Below, in pieces: positions 28,024 through 37,302 of a stretch of 64,000 bases of DNA. Location: contig NZ_JIAI01000010.1 of NCBI RefSeq assembly GCF_000620785.1, positions 265,000-328,999 on the forward strand. The letters are read 5' to 3'. Below the pieces are notes generated by a model. That model did not search any database. It worked only from the letters and a program-made list of their open reading frames with translations, and had not been told where the DNA came from. The DNA comes from Actinospineispora acaciae DSM 45401. GTDB lineage: Bacteria; Actinomycetota; Actinomycetes; Mycobacteriales; Pseudonocardiaceae. The position numbers and the translations under genes were made by a program. Position 1 is the first letter of the stretch; every line of letters begins with the position of its first letter.

Positions 28024-29187
28024 GTGAGGTATGTCTTGATCAACCCCCACGTCATCGTGATCGGCGCCGGCCTGGGCGGGCTGTGCCTTGCGCACGGGCT
28101 GCGCCGCGCCGGCATCGACGTCGCCGTCTACGAACGCGACGTCGACGAGTCCGCCCGCCCCCAGGGTCACCGCCTGCACATCGACGCGCGCGGCCGGAAA
28201 GCCCTGGCGGCGACCCTGCCCGAGCACCTGTTCTCACGCCTGGCCGCGACCATCCGGCGGCCGGCGCCGAGAGTGAACGGATTCGACCACCACCTGCGCG
28301 CCACCGGCGTGTTCCCCCTGGACGACCCGACGCCGGAGCCCGGTCACGCCGAGATGCCCGCGCACACCGTGATCGAAAGGCACGTCCTGCGGCGGATCCT
28401 GCTGACCGGGATCGAGGACGTCGTTCACTACGGACGCCGCTGCGTCGGCTACGACACCAACGGCGACGGCGTCACCGCGCGGTTCGACGACGGCAGCACC
28501 GCGACCGGCTCGATACTGGTCGGCGCGGACGGCATCAGTTCGGCGATACGCGCGCGCCGGCTGCCACACGCGCGGGTCATGGACACCCGGGCGCGCCTGA
28601 TCTACGGCCGGGTGCCGCTGACCCCCGAACTGCGCCGCACCCTCCCACCGGCCATGTTCAGCGTGTTCAACTCCGTGCTCGGCCCGGACCGGCGCTTCGT
28701 CGGCATCGCGCCGGTGGCGGACACCCTCGCCGTGATGTTCGGCTGCCGCCGCGAACGCCTGGGCCTGCCCGACCACGACCTTCGCGCCGCGCCCGGCCAC
28801 CACCTGCGCGACCTCGTACAAGAACACCTGACCGGCTGGCACCCCCTGATGACCAGGATCGTCGACGCCTGGGACCCGGACAGCGTCCACCCCGTCGTCG
28901 TACACACCAGCGTCCCCGTCCCGCCCTGGAAACCGTCGAACGTGACGCTGCTCGGCGACGCGATCCACGCCATGAGCCCGGCCGCCGGCGCGGGCGCCAA
29001 CATGGCCCTCCGGGACGCCTCGGAGCTCACTTCAGCACTCGCCGCCGCGCTCACCCACCACCGCCCACTCCTGGACGCCATCGGCGACTACGAGCACGCA
29101 ATGACCACCGAAGGCTTCCGCATGGTCCGCGTCTCGGCGGCGAACGCGACCCGCACCCTCGGGGCGGACCCGATTCAGCCCGGGTAG
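28024..29187 (+). CDS. FAD-dependent monooxygenase (PHBH-like)
   Basis: This 387-residue flavoprotein has the N-terminal Rossmann motif VIVIGAGLGGLCLAHGLRRA, the GADGISSAIR segment and the GD motif LLGDAIHAMSPAAGAGANMA, as in p-hydroxybenzoate-hydroxylase-like aromatic or secondary-metabolite hydroxylases. The substrate is unknown. GTG at 28024 is the first start; a TTG four codons later has GGTGAGG at good spacing and may be the true one. Its 3' end overlaps lpqB by 13 nt on the opposite strand. Confidence 0.88.
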   Translation: MRYVLINPHVIVIGAGLGGLCLAHGLRRAGIDVAVYERDVDESARPQGHRLHIDARGRKALAATLPEHLFSRLAATIRRPAPRVNGFDHHLRATGVFPLDDPTPEPGHAEMPAHTVIERHVLRRILLTGIEDVVHYGRRCVGYDTNGDGVTARFDDGSTATGSILVGADGISSAIRARRLPHARVMDTRARLIYGRVPLTPELRRTLPPAMFSVFNSVLGPDRRFVGIAPVADTLAVMFGCRRERLGLPDHDLRAAPGHHLRDLVQEHLTGWHPLMTRIVDAWDPDSVHPVVVHTSVPVPPWKPSNVTLLGDAIHAMSPAAGAGANMALRDASELTSALAAALTHHRPLLDAIGDYEHAMTTEGFRMVRVSAANATRTLGADPIQPG

Positions 29188-30908
29188 CCGGCGATCGACG
29201 ACGCCGACCCGCCGACAAGCTGGCGCCAGCTTCCCAGGTCGTCGGCGCCGTAGGTCCACAGGCCGTTCTGGTCGGTGACGAGCAGCGGCCGCCCGGGGGA
29301 ACTCGCGATCGCCGACACCGGCGGCGTCAGGTTGTTGGTGGACAGCGAGTGCATGTCCAGGCCGTCCACGGACACGACGGTCACGGCTGAGTCGGCGGTG
29401 CGCCCGGCCACCACGAGCTGGTCGGAAGCGCGCCAGTCCACCGCGAGCAGGGTGTTCAGCTCGGCCGGGCGCAGCAGCCGGACGTTGCGCAGGGCCGCGG
29501 TGCCGTTGGACGAGCGGGACACCGCCGCCACGGCCAGCATGCCGCCCACCACGGCCGCGACCCGCATGCCGTCCTTGGACAGCCGCAGGTCGTTGACCGG
29601 GCCGAGCACGGTGAGCTCGGCGGCGTCGACCGGAGCGACCACGGCGTGCCGGGCCGGGTCGAGCACCCGCATCACGGACCTGCCGTCCCGGACCGTCCAG
29701 ATCTCGTTGCCGGTCGGCGTCCAGGTGGGGCGGGTCAGGGCGCCGCCCTGCACGCCGGTCGGGGCCAGCGGGCCGCCGATCCTGCCGATCATGAGCTGGC
29801 GGCCGGACTGGCGGTTCACCGCGGCGAGGCGCTGGCCGTCGGGGGACATGGTGGCGGCGGTCAGGTCGTAGCCGCCGGAACCGGTCGGGCCGGCCAGCGG
29901 GCCGCCCAGCTCGCCGGCGGTCAGGGTGCGCGCCTTGCCGCCGACCACGACCAGGCCGGGCACGTCCGAGCGGGGGCCGTCGGCGTTGTCGAGGTCGGCG
30001 AAGAACTCCCTGGTCAGGTCGGGGTGGTCGACGACCAGCGGGGCGCCGTCGACGTAGAGGCGGACCTTGGGGACGTTCACCTCGGCGAGGCTGAGCACGA
30101 CCTGGGCCGCGAGCAGCCGGCGCTGGCCGTCGTCCAGGTCGCCGAGCTCGGTGAGGTCGACCATGAGCGCGCGGTCCTGGCTCTCGGCGACGTTGGAACG
30201 CAACCGGGCGGCGTGCGGGACGGCGGTCACGACCGCGCCGGTCAGGGCCTCGGACGGGCCGTCGAGCAGCTGGTCGATCACCCGCGAGGGCAGCGTGCGG
30301 GCCGGGGTGGACGGCAGGTACCGCACGTCGGGCACCAGGCTGCGGCGCATCGGGTCCAGGAAGTAGATGCGCACGGACTTGAAGTTCGACTTGAAGTCGG
30401 ACAGCCGCACGATCGTCCCGCTCGGCGGGCCGTCGATGCGCCACTGGCCGTTGATCCGGGCCACCTGGATGTCCATCTCGATCGGCGCCTGCGCCTGCAC
30501 GAAGCTGCCGTTGGCCATCACCCGGCCGAGCTGGGTGCCGCGCAGCCTGACCACGGCGCGGTCGCCCTCCCCGGGCGAGCGGGCGTAGACCGTGCCGAAC
30601 TGCTCGGAGAGCACCGTCAGCGAGGAGTTGTCGTCCCAGCTCTGCGCCGGGTCGGTGAGGAAGCGCCTGGCCGCGGCGTGCCGGTTCTCGGCGCTGCCGG
30701 AGGCGTTGACAAAGCCCCGGACCAGGTCGAGCGGGTTGGCGTTGTCGCTGGGCCCCGGCGGGAGTACCGGACGGTCGCCCTCGGTGACCTTGCGGATCAC
30801 CTGCACCGGGGAGTCGCCGGGCACCGACGCGCATCCGGTCGCGGTGGCCACCACCGCGGCCAGCGCGATGACCAGGACGGTGAGCGGGTGCTTGCGAGGG
30901 CTCCTCAC
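29175..30908 (-). CDS. lpqB: Lipoprotein LpqB (MtrAB accessory)
   Basis: A 577-residue lipoprotein acting with the MtrB sensor. The lipobox ATGC follows a hydrophobic leader. The GerMN domain (about 200-300, FKSVRIYFLDPMRRSLVPDV, VIDQLLDGPSEAL) and a C-terminal beta-propeller follow. Its GTG start overlaps the mtrB stop (GTGA), so the two are translationally coupled. Confidence 0.95.
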   Translation of the reverse strand: MRSPRKHPLTVLVIALAAVVATATGCASVPGDSPVQVIRKVTEGDRPVLPPGPSDNANPLDLVRGFVNASGSAENRHAAARRFLTDPAQSWDDNSSLTVLSEQFGTVYARSPGEGDRAVVRLRGTQLGRVMANGSFVQAQAPIEMDIQVARINGQWRIDGPPSGTIVRLSDFKSNFKSVRIYFLDPMRRSLVPDVRYLPSTPARTLPSRVIDQLLDGPSEALTGAVVTAVPHAARLRSNVAESQDRALMVDLTELGDLDDGQRRLLAAQVVLSLAEVNVPKVRLYVDGAPLVVDHPDLTREFFADLDNADGPRSDVPGLVVVGGKARTLTAGELGGPLAGPTGSGGYDLTAATMSPDGQRLAAVNRQSGRQLMIGRIGGPLAPTGVQGGALTRPTWTPTGNEIWTVRDGRSVMRVLDPARHAVVAPVDAAELTVLGPVNDLRLSKDGMRVAAVVGGMLAVAAVSRSSNGTAALRNVRLLRPAELNTLLAVDWRASDQLVVAGRTADSAVTVVSVDGLDMHSLSTNNLTPPVSAIASSPGRPLLVTDQNGLWTYGADDLGSWRQLVGGSASSIAGYPG

Positions 30909-32656
30909 CGCTGCTCGCCCGTCCCGCTCGAACCGACCCGCTCCGCGTCGTCAACATCCGCGTCGTCAACATCCACGTCATCGACGTCCACATCGTCGAC
31001 GTCCGGCTCGTCGTCGGACGCCACCACCGCCAGCGCGGGCGGCGCCGGCTCCAGCGGCTCCTCGGTCGGCACCAGCGGCAGCGGGCTTCCCTCCAGCTCG
31101 CCGCCGCGCTGCCGGGGCAGGGTCAACCGGAACGCCGCGCCGCGCCCCGGCTCGCCCCACGCCTGCAGCCACCCGCCGTGCAACCGCGCGTCCTCCAGGC
31201 TGATCGACAGCCCCAGCCCGGTACCGCCGCTGCGCCGGGCCCGCGAGGCGTCCGCGCGCCAGAACCGGTTGAACACCAGCCCGGCCTCGCCCGGCTTCAG
31301 CCCCAGCCCGTGGTCCCTGACCAGCACCGCGACCGACCGCTCGTCACACCCGAGCCGGATCTTCACCGGCTTGCCCTCGCCGTGGTCGATCGCGTTGGCC
31401 ACCAGGTTGCGCACGATCCGCTCCACCCGGCGCGGGTCGATCTCGGCGTAGATGCCCTCCGGCACGTCCAGCTCCAGCTCGGTGCCGGTCTCCTCGACCA
31501 GCACCCGCACCGCCTCCACCGCGTGCAGCACCACGCCGTGCATGTCCGTCCGCTCGGCGCCCAGCTCGGCCTGGCCCGCGTCCAGCCGGCTGATCTCCAG
31601 CAGGTCGGCGAGCAGCGACTCGAACCGGTCCAGCTCGTCCACCAGCAGCTCGGCCGAGCGGGCCAGGCCGCCGCCGAACTGTTCGCGGCTGGCGTGCAGC
31701 ACGTCGGCGGCCATCCGCACGGTGGTCAGCGGGGTCCGCAGCTCATGGCTGACGTCCGAGGTGAACCGCCGCTGCAGCGCGCCGAACTCCTCGAGCTGGC
31801 GGATCTGGTTCTGGATGCTGGACGCCATCTCGTTGTACGACTCGGCGAGCCGGGCCACCTCGTCGTCGCCCTTGACCGGCATCCGTTCCTCCAGATGCCC
31901 GTCGGCGAACCGCTCGGCGATCTCGGCGGCCTGCTGCACCGGGCGCACCACCTGGCGGGTGACCAGGCTGGCCACGGCGGCCAGCAGCAGGATCAGCACC
32001 AGCCCGCCGACGATCAGCGTGCTCTGCACCAGCCCGAGCGTGCGCTGCTCGGCCGCCATCGAGAACAGCAGGTAGAACTGCAGGTCGCGGCCGGCGGTAC
32101 GGACCGGCTGGCCGTAGATCACCATCGGCACGCCGTCGACGGTCTGGAACTCGCGGGCCAGCACCCCGCTCTGCACCGCGCGGCGCAGGTCCGGCGGGAT
32201 GAGGTGCAGGTCGCCGGCGGAGCGCACGCCGTTCACCGTGTCGCCGGTGGTGAGCACCGGGCGGAAGTCGCCGGCGTTCTCCGCGCGCGGCTGGTCGGTC
32301 ATGGTGGCCGCGCTGAGCCGGTCCAGGGCCTTGTTCAGGGTGCCCTGCACGTACTCGTCGTCCGGGTTCACCCCGGACAGGTCGCGCTCCAGCACCGCGG
32401 TGGCCTGTTCCATCTGCGCCCGGGCAGCGGTGATCTTGCCCTGGACCAGCCGGTCGGCGATCTGGGTCTGCAGCACCAGGCCGAGCACCAGCACCACGCC
32501 GCTGCACAGCGCCAGCGTGCTCACCGTCACCCGCAGCTGCAGCGACCGCCGCCAGATCGCCCCGAAGATCGCGCTGACCTCGACGGTCGCGCGCCGCACC
32601 ATGCGGTACACGGCCCGCGTCCGCCGGAAGCCGCCGCGGTCGGGACGAGGGCTCAC
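30905..32656 (-). CDS. mtrB: Sensor histidine kinase MtrB
   Basis: A 583-residue membrane kinase controlling cell-wall metabolism and division with MtrA. Two membrane helices flank an extracellular domain (VTVSTLALCSGVVLVLGLVL and LIVGGLVLILLLAAVASLVT), followed by HAMP, HisKA (DVSHELRTPLTTVRMAADVL) and HATPase (NLVANAIDHGEG, GTGLGLSIS) domains. The C-terminal tail is unusual: after a Pro-rich stretch it is a run of VDD/VDVDD repeats. Confidence 0.96.
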   Translation of the reverse strand: MSPRPDRGGFRRTRAVYRMVRRATVEVSAIFGAIWRRSLQLRVTVSTLALCSGVVLVLGLVLQTQIADRLVQGKITAARAQMEQATAVLERDLSGVNPDDEYVQGTLNKALDRLSAATMTDQPRAENAGDFRPVLTTGDTVNGVRSAGDLHLIPPDLRRAVQSGVLAREFQTVDGVPMVIYGQPVRTAGRDLQFYLLFSMAAEQRTLGLVQSTLIVGGLVLILLLAAVASLVTRQVVRPVQQAAEIAERFADGHLEERMPVKGDDEVARLAESYNEMASSIQNQIRQLEEFGALQRRFTSDVSHELRTPLTTVRMAADVLHASREQFGGGLARSAELLVDELDRFESLLADLLEISRLDAGQAELGAERTDMHGVVLHAVEAVRVLVEETGTELELDVPEGIYAEIDPRRVERIVRNLVANAIDHGEGKPVKIRLGCDERSVAVLVRDHGLGLKPGEAGLVFNRFWRADASRARRSGGTGLGLSISLEDARLHGGWLQAWGEPGRGAAFRLTLPRQRGGELEGSPLPLVPTEEPLEPAPPALAVVASDDEPDVDDVDVDDVDVDDADVDDAERVGSSGTGEQR

Positions 32657-32672
32657 AGCACCCCGCTGCGGA

Positions 32673-33359
32673 TCATGGCGGGCCGGCCTTGTACCCCACG
32701 CCGCGCACGGTCAGCACCACCTCGGGTCGTTCCGGGTCACGCTCGACCTTGGACCGCAGCCGCTGCACGTGCACGTTCACCAACCGGGTGTCCGCGGCGT
32801 GCCGGTAGCCCCAGACCTGCTCGAGCAACACCTCGCGAGTGAACACCTGTCGAGGCTTGCGGGCCAATGCCACCAACAGGTCGAACTCCAGCGGGGTCAG
32901 CGAGATCGGCTGGCCGTTGCGGGTGACCTGGTGCGCCGGCACGTCGATGCTCACCTCGCCGACGGTCAGCATCTCGGCCGGCTCGGCGTCGGTGCGCCGC
33001 AGCCGGGCCCGGATGCGGGCCACCAGCTCCTTGGGCTTGAACGGCTTGATCACGTAGTCGTCCGCGCCCGACTCCAGTCCGAGCACCACGTCCACCGTGT
33101 CGCTCTTCGCGGTGAGCATGACGATCGGCACCCCGGACTCGGCGCGGATCGCCCGGCAGACGTCGATCCCGTTCATGCCGGGCAGCATCAGGTCGAGCAG
33201 CACCACGTCGGGGCGCAGCTCGCGGACCGCTGGCATCGCGCGCGGACCGTCGGACACAACAGCCGTGTCGAACCCCTCCCCCCGCAGCACGATCGTGAGC
33301 ATCTCGGCCAGCGCCGGGTCGTCGTCGACCACCAGTACGCGCGACTTCATAGCGCACAT
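32673..33359 (-). CDS. mtrA: Response regulator MtrA
   Basis: An OmpR-family regulator. The receiver domain has the phosphoacceptor in VVLLDLMLPGMNG and KPFKPKEL; the winged-helix domain ends LRSKVERDPERPEVVLTVRG. The ATG giving MCAMKSR was chosen because GGGAGGGG lies 8 nt upstream and the length (228) equals the M. tuberculosis protein; a second ATG lies three codons in. mtrB follows after 16 nt. Confidence 0.96.
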   Translation of the reverse strand: MCAMKSRVLVVDDDPALAEMLTIVLRGEGFDTAVVSDGPRAMPAVRELRPDVVLLDLMLPGMNGIDVCRAIRAESGVPIVMLTAKSDTVDVVLGLESGADDYVIKPFKPKELVARIRARLRRTDAEPAEMLTVGEVSIDVPAHQVTRNGQPISLTPLEFDLLVALARKPRQVFTREVLLEQVWGYRHAADTRLVNVHVQRLRSKVERDPERPEVVLTVRGVGYKAGPP

Positions 33360-33360
33360 C

Positions 33361-33395
33361 GTGTCATCCCCTCCCAACCGCCTTACCCTGGAGGT
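33361..33395 (+). promoter_or_regulatory. Promoter of the VOC gene
   Basis: GTGTCA (33361) and TACCCT (33384) are separated by 17 bp, and the ATG follows TACCCT by 6 nt. This suggests a leaderless transcript. The gap to the divergent mtrA start is only 36 nt, so the two promoters must overlap. Confidence 0.5.
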
Positions 33396-33884
33396 ATGGG
33401 TATTAGAAGGCTCAACCACGCGGTGCTCTACGTACGCGATGTGGAGCGCAGCGTGACCTTCTACCGAGACGTGCTCGGCTTCCGCGAAGTGCACCGCCTG
33501 CCGGGCGCCGCGTTCCTGCTCGCGCCCGACTCCGACAACGACCACGACCTGGGCCTGTTCCAGGTCGGCGCGGACGCCGCGAACTCCCCCGCCGGCCGGG
33601 GCGCCGTCGGCCTCTACCACCTGGCCTGGTCCGTACCCACCCTCGCCGACCTGGCCGACCACGAACGCCGACTCCGTGAAGCAGGCGCCCTGGTCGGCGC
33701 CTCCGACCACATCACCACCAAGGCCCTCTACGCCCACGACCCCGACGGCCTGGAGTTCGAAGTCTCCTGGCTGGTCCCCGCCCAACACGTCACCACCGAA
33801 ATGAAGTCCGCCCCCACCACCCGCCCCCTCAACCTGGACGCCGAGATCGCCAAGTACGGCCCCGACCTCGTAGGCATGGCCTAA
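33396..33884 (+). CDS. VOC-superfamily (glyoxalase/dioxygenase-like) protein
   Basis: A 162-residue vicinal-oxygen-chelate protein made of two beta-alpha-beta-beta-beta halves (RLNHAVLYVRDVERSVTFYR; GLYHLAWSVPTLADL). Candidate metal ligands are the histidines in LNHAV and YHLAW and the glutamate in LEFEVSW, as in CatE-like catechol dioxygenases. The substrate is not evident. GGAGG is only 1-2 nt from the ATG, which fits a leaderless start better than a normal one. Confidence 0.88.
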   Translation: MGIRRLNHAVLYVRDVERSVTFYRDVLGFREVHRLPGAAFLLAPDSDNDHDLGLFQVGADAANSPAGRGAVGLYHLAWSVPTLADLADHERRLREAGALVGASDHITTKALYAHDPDGLEFEVSWLVPAQHVTTEMKSAPTTRPLNLDAEIAKYGPDLVGMA

Positions 33885-33904
33885 GCCCGCACGCGCTCGT
33901 CCGC

Positions 33905-33940
33905 GAGTCGGGGATTTCGTCAGGGTGAGTCGCGGATTCC
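33905..33940. repeat. 22-bp-period dimer repeat, copy 2
   Basis: GAGTCGGGGATTTCGTCAGG and a second GAGTCGCGGATTCC lie in tandem between the VOC and glutamate decarboxylase genes. It is closely related to the copy near 1.45 kb. Confidence 0.7.
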
Positions 33941-34009
33941 AGCAGACCGGCCACGGCCCGCCGCGCGTCCGCACCGACCCGCGCCGCCGGCCGCAGTACC
34001 GTGCGCGCC

Positions 34010-35419
34010 ATGCCGCTGACCCACCCCGGCCATCCCGGCCATCCCGCCCATCGCGGCCGGCGCGACCTGGGCGTGAACCCGGTGTTCGCCCGCGAGCCGC
34101 TGCGGGTCGCCCGCGACGAGCTGCCCGTACACGGCATGGACCCGGACATCGCGTACCAGATCACCCACGACGAGCTGATGCTCGACGGCAACGCCCGGCT
34201 CAACCTGGCCACCTTCGTCACCACCTGGATGGAGCCGCAGGCCACCCGGCTGATGTCCGAGTGCTTCGACAAGAACATGATCGACAAGGACGAGTACCCG
34301 CGCACCGCCGAGCTGGAGGAGCGGTGCGTGCGGATGCTCGCCAAGCTGTGGCACTGCCCGGACCCGCACACCACCGTGGGCTGCTCCACCACCGGCTCGT
34401 CCGAGGCGTGCATGCTCGCCGGCCTGGCCCTCAAGCGCCGCTGGCAGCTGGCCGGCAAGGGGTCCGGCAAGCCCAACATCGTGATGGGCATCAACGTCCA
34501 GATCTGCTGGGAGAAGTTCGCCAACTTCTGGGAGGTCGAGCCGCGCTACGTGCCGATGGAGGGCGAGCGGTTCACGCTGTCCGCCGAGGAGGCCGTCAAG
34601 CTGGTCGACGAGAACACCATCGGCGTGGTGGCCATCCTCGGCTCCACGTTCGACGGCTCCTACGAACCGATCGCCGAGATCGCGGCCGCGCTGGATGAGC
34701 TGGCCGAGCGCACCGGCCTGGACGTCCCGATCCACGTCGACGGCGCGTCCGGGGCGATGATCGCGCCGTTCCTGGACCCGGAGCTGGACTGGGACTTCCG
34801 GCTGTCACGGGTGGCGTCGATCAACACGTCTGGCCATAAGTACGGACTGGTGTACCCGGGCGTGGGCTGGGTGGTCTGGCGGGACGCGGCGGCGCTGCCC
34901 GAGGAGCTGGTGTTCCGGGTCAACTACCTCGGCGGCGACATGCCGACCTTCGCGCTGAACTTCTCCCGGCCGGGGGCGCAGGTCGCCGCGCAGTACTACA
35001 ACTTCCTGCGGCTCGGGTTCGAGGGCTACCGGGTCGTGCAGCGGCACTGCCGGGACGTGGCCACCCGGCTGGCCGGCGAGATCGCCGCGCTCGGCCCGTT
35101 CCGGCTGCTCACGGGCGGTGACCAGCTACCGGTGTTCGCGTGCACGCTGAACGAGGGCGTCACCGGGTTCTCGGTGTTCGACGTGGCGGCGGCGCTGCGG
35201 GAGAACGGGTGGCTGGTGCCGGCGTACACCTTCCCGGCCAACCGCACCGACCTGGCCACGCTGCGGTTCGTGGTCCGCAACGGCTTCAGCCACGACATGG
35301 CCGATATGCTGCTCGCCGACCTGCGCCGCGCGTTGCCTCGGCTGGGCGCGCAGCCAGGGCCGGTGCGGGGTACGGAGTCCGCCGGGTTTGCCCACGGCGC
35401 CGGCTCGACGAGCCACTGA
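34010..35419 (+). CDS. gadB: Glutamate decarboxylase
   Basis: A 469-residue PLP enzyme that converts glutamate to GABA and consumes a proton, often for acid tolerance. Markers are NLATFVTTWMEPQATRLMSE, GCSTTGSSEACMLAGLA, HVDGASGAMIAPF and the PLP lysine in NTSGHKYGLVYPG. A TACCGT box ends 7 nt before the ATG (leaderless candidate); a GTG 9 nt earlier is the alternative. No glutamate/GABA antiporter lies adjacent. Confidence 0.94.
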   Translation: MPLTHPGHPGHPAHRGRRDLGVNPVFAREPLRVARDELPVHGMDPDIAYQITHDELMLDGNARLNLATFVTTWMEPQATRLMSECFDKNMIDKDEYPRTAELEERCVRMLAKLWHCPDPHTTVGCSTTGSSEACMLAGLALKRRWQLAGKGSGKPNIVMGINVQICWEKFANFWEVEPRYVPMEGERFTLSAEEAVKLVDENTIGVVAILGSTFDGSYEPIAEIAAALDELAERTGLDVPIHVDGASGAMIAPFLDPELDWDFRLSRVASINTSGHKYGLVYPGVGWVVWRDAAALPEELVFRVNYLGGDMPTFALNFSRPGAQVAAQYYNFLRLGFEGYRVVQRHCRDVATRLAGEIAALGPFRLLTGGDQLPVFACTLNEGVTGFSVFDVAAALRENGWLVPAYTFPANRTDLATLRFVVRNGFSHDMADMLLADLRRALPRLGAQPGPVRGTESAGFAHGAGSTSH

Positions 35420-35433
35420 CTCGGGCGGCGGGG

Positions 35434-36306
35434 TCAGCCCGGTTGCCAGCCGGGTGGGGCGAAGACGTACGCCCAGCGGTCGCGCCAGGTGCGGGCGCGG
35501 CGGACGTCGCGGGCGATCGCGGCGTACTCGCCAAACTGCAGCTTGAGCAGGTTGTAGGTGTTCACCGGCTTGGTCAGGCCGTAGCGCGGGCGGTGCCTCT
35601 CGGCCGCGAAGGTGCCGAACATCCGGTCCCAGATGATCAGGATGCCGGCGTAGTTCTTGTCCAGGTACTCCGGGTCGCTGCCGTGGTGCACCCGGTGGTG
35701 GGACGGGGTGTTGAACACGAACTCGATCGGGCGCGGCAGCTTGTCGATCGCCTCGGTGTGCACCCAGAACTGGTAGATCAGGTTGATCGAGAAGCCGGTG
35801 TAGACCATCCAGGGCGGCATGCCCAGCGCCGGCAGCGGGACCCAGATCAGCGTCTCGAACCAGAGGTTCCACTTCTGCCGCAGCGCGGTGGTGTAGTTGA
35901 AGTACTCGCTGGAGTGGTGCGCCTGGTGCGCCGCCCAGATCAGCCGGACCCGGTGCGAGAGCCGGTGGTAGCAGTACCAGAGCAGGTCCACGCCGACGAT
36001 CAGCAGCACCCAGGTCCACCAGGCGTCGGCGGGGAGATGCCAGGGCGCGACGTAGACGTACAACACCGCGAACCCGACCAGCGACACCGTCCGGAACGCG
36101 ATGGCCACCCCGGAGCCGATCACGCCCATCAACAGGCTGGTACGGGCATCGCGCAGTTCGTACCCACGCCGCGGCGGCCGGTCGGGCTCGTCGCCGTCGC
36201 CGTCGCCGTGCCGCAGCGCGACCAGCTCGAACACGATGAACAGCAGGAACACCGGGAACGCATAGCTGACCGGGTCGCGCAGCTGCTCCGCCATCGACTC
36301 GAACAC
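35434..36306 (-). CDS. Sterol desaturase/fatty-acid hydroxylase-family protein
   Basis: A 290-residue membrane di-iron oxygenase. The three histidine boxes of the family are present (YHRLSH, HQAHHSS and HHRVHH), between membrane helices such as FPVFLLFIVFELVAL and WVLLIVGVDLLWYC. It probably hydroxylates or desaturates a lipid; the substrate is unknown. Its stop is 14 nt from the end of gadB on the other strand. Confidence 0.9.
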   Translation of the reverse strand: MFESMAEQLRDPVSYAFPVFLLFIVFELVALRHGDGDGDEPDRPPRRGYELRDARTSLLMGVIGSGVAIAFRTVSLVGFAVLYVYVAPWHLPADAWWTWVLLIVGVDLLWYCYHRLSHRVRLIWAAHQAHHSSEYFNYTTALRQKWNLWFETLIWVPLPALGMPPWMVYTGFSINLIYQFWVHTEAIDKLPRPIEFVFNTPSHHRVHHGSDPEYLDKNYAGILIIWDRMFGTFAAERHRPRYGLTKPVNTYNLLKLQFGEYAAIARDVRRARTWRDRWAYVFAPPGWQPG

Positions 36307-36324
36307 GCCGACCTCCTCGGACTA

Positions 36325-36370
36325 CCCGTGAGTGGCCAGGGCCGCTATGGCGGCCCTAGCCACTCACGGG
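36325..36370. repeat. CCGTGAGTGG palindrome, copy 2
   Basis: CCCGTGAGTGGCCAGGGCCG pairs with its near-complement ending CCACTCACGGG, 46 nt in all. It lies between two divergent genes, so it cannot be a terminator for either; this suggests a mobile or regulatory palindrome. Confidence 0.75.
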
Positions 36371-36426
36371 TACGAACTCGTCGGTAACTTACCGCCGCGG
36401 CGGTGGCCGTCGGTAGGGTCGGCGGC

Positions 36427-37302
36427 ATGGATCTTGGCGTCGGGCTGCCCTCGACCATTCCCTCGGCCACCGGTGCGGACGTGCTGACCTGGGCGCGGGA
36501 GGCGGAGGCGGCCGGGTTCGCCAGCCTGGGGACGTTGGACCGGCTGGTGTACGGCAACCACGAGACGATCCCCACGCTGGCCGCCGCGGCGGCGGTGACC
36601 AGTGAGATCCACCTGACCACGGCGATCCTGATCGGCCCGTACCGGGGCAACGGCGCGCTGCTGGCCAAGCAGTTGGCCACGGTGGACAGCTTCGCGGGCG
36701 GGCGGTTGACGGTCGGGATCGCGGTCGGCGGGCGCGACGACGACTTCACCGCGTCGGGCAGCGACTTCGAGGGCCGGGGCGCGGTGTTCGACGGGCAGCT
36801 CGCCGAGTTCCGGGCGGTGTGGAGCGGCGCCCCGCGCGGTCACGCCGGGCCGATCGGGCCGGCCCCGGCGCGGGCCGGTGGGCCGCCACTGCTGATCGGC
36901 GGGAACAGCAAGGCGGCCGTGCGGCGGGTCGTCCAGCACGGCGCCGGGTGGATCTCCGGCGGCGGTGGCGCCGACGCGTTCGGCAAGGGCGCCGGGCCGG
37001 TCCGCCGCGCCTGGTCCGAGGCGGGGCGCGACGGCTCTCCCCGGCTGGCCGCGCTGGCGTACTACGCGCTCGGCCCGGACGCCGCCGGACTGGCCGAGGG
37101 CTACCTGCGCGACTACTACGGCTTCGCCGGGGCGTACGCGGACCACGTGGTGGCCGGCGCGCTGACCACCGAGGCGGCGGTGCGCGACGCGGTGGCCGCC
37201 TTCACCGAGGCCGGCTGCGACGAGCTGATCCTGTTCCCGTGCTCGCCGGAGGCCGACCAGCTGCGCCGGCTGGCCTCGGCGGTCGACGTCACCTCAGGCT
37301 AG
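36427..37302 (+). CDS. LLM-class flavin-dependent oxidoreductase
   Basis: This 291-residue TIM-barrel protein is of the luciferase-like monooxygenase class, using F420 or FMN. Seen are MDLGVGLPSTIP, SLGTLDRLVYGNHETI, the LAKQLATVDSFAGGRLTVGI segment and PPLLIGGNSKAAVRRV. The cofactor and substrate cannot be told. A TAGGGT box ends 7 nt before the ATG. Its last 9 nt overlap the convergent DoxX gene. Confidence 0.9.
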   Translation: MDLGVGLPSTIPSATGADVLTWAREAEAAGFASLGTLDRLVYGNHETIPTLAAAAAVTSEIHLTTAILIGPYRGNGALLAKQLATVDSFAGGRLTVGIAVGGRDDDFTASGSDFEGRGAVFDGQLAEFRAVWSGAPRGHAGPIGPAPARAGGPPLLIGGNSKAAVRRVVQHGAGWISGGGGADAFGKGAGPVRRAWSEAGRDGSPRLAALAYYALGPDAAGLAEGYLRDYYGFAGAYADHVVAGALTTEAAVRDAVAAFTEAGCDELILFPCSPEADQLRRLASAVDVTSG

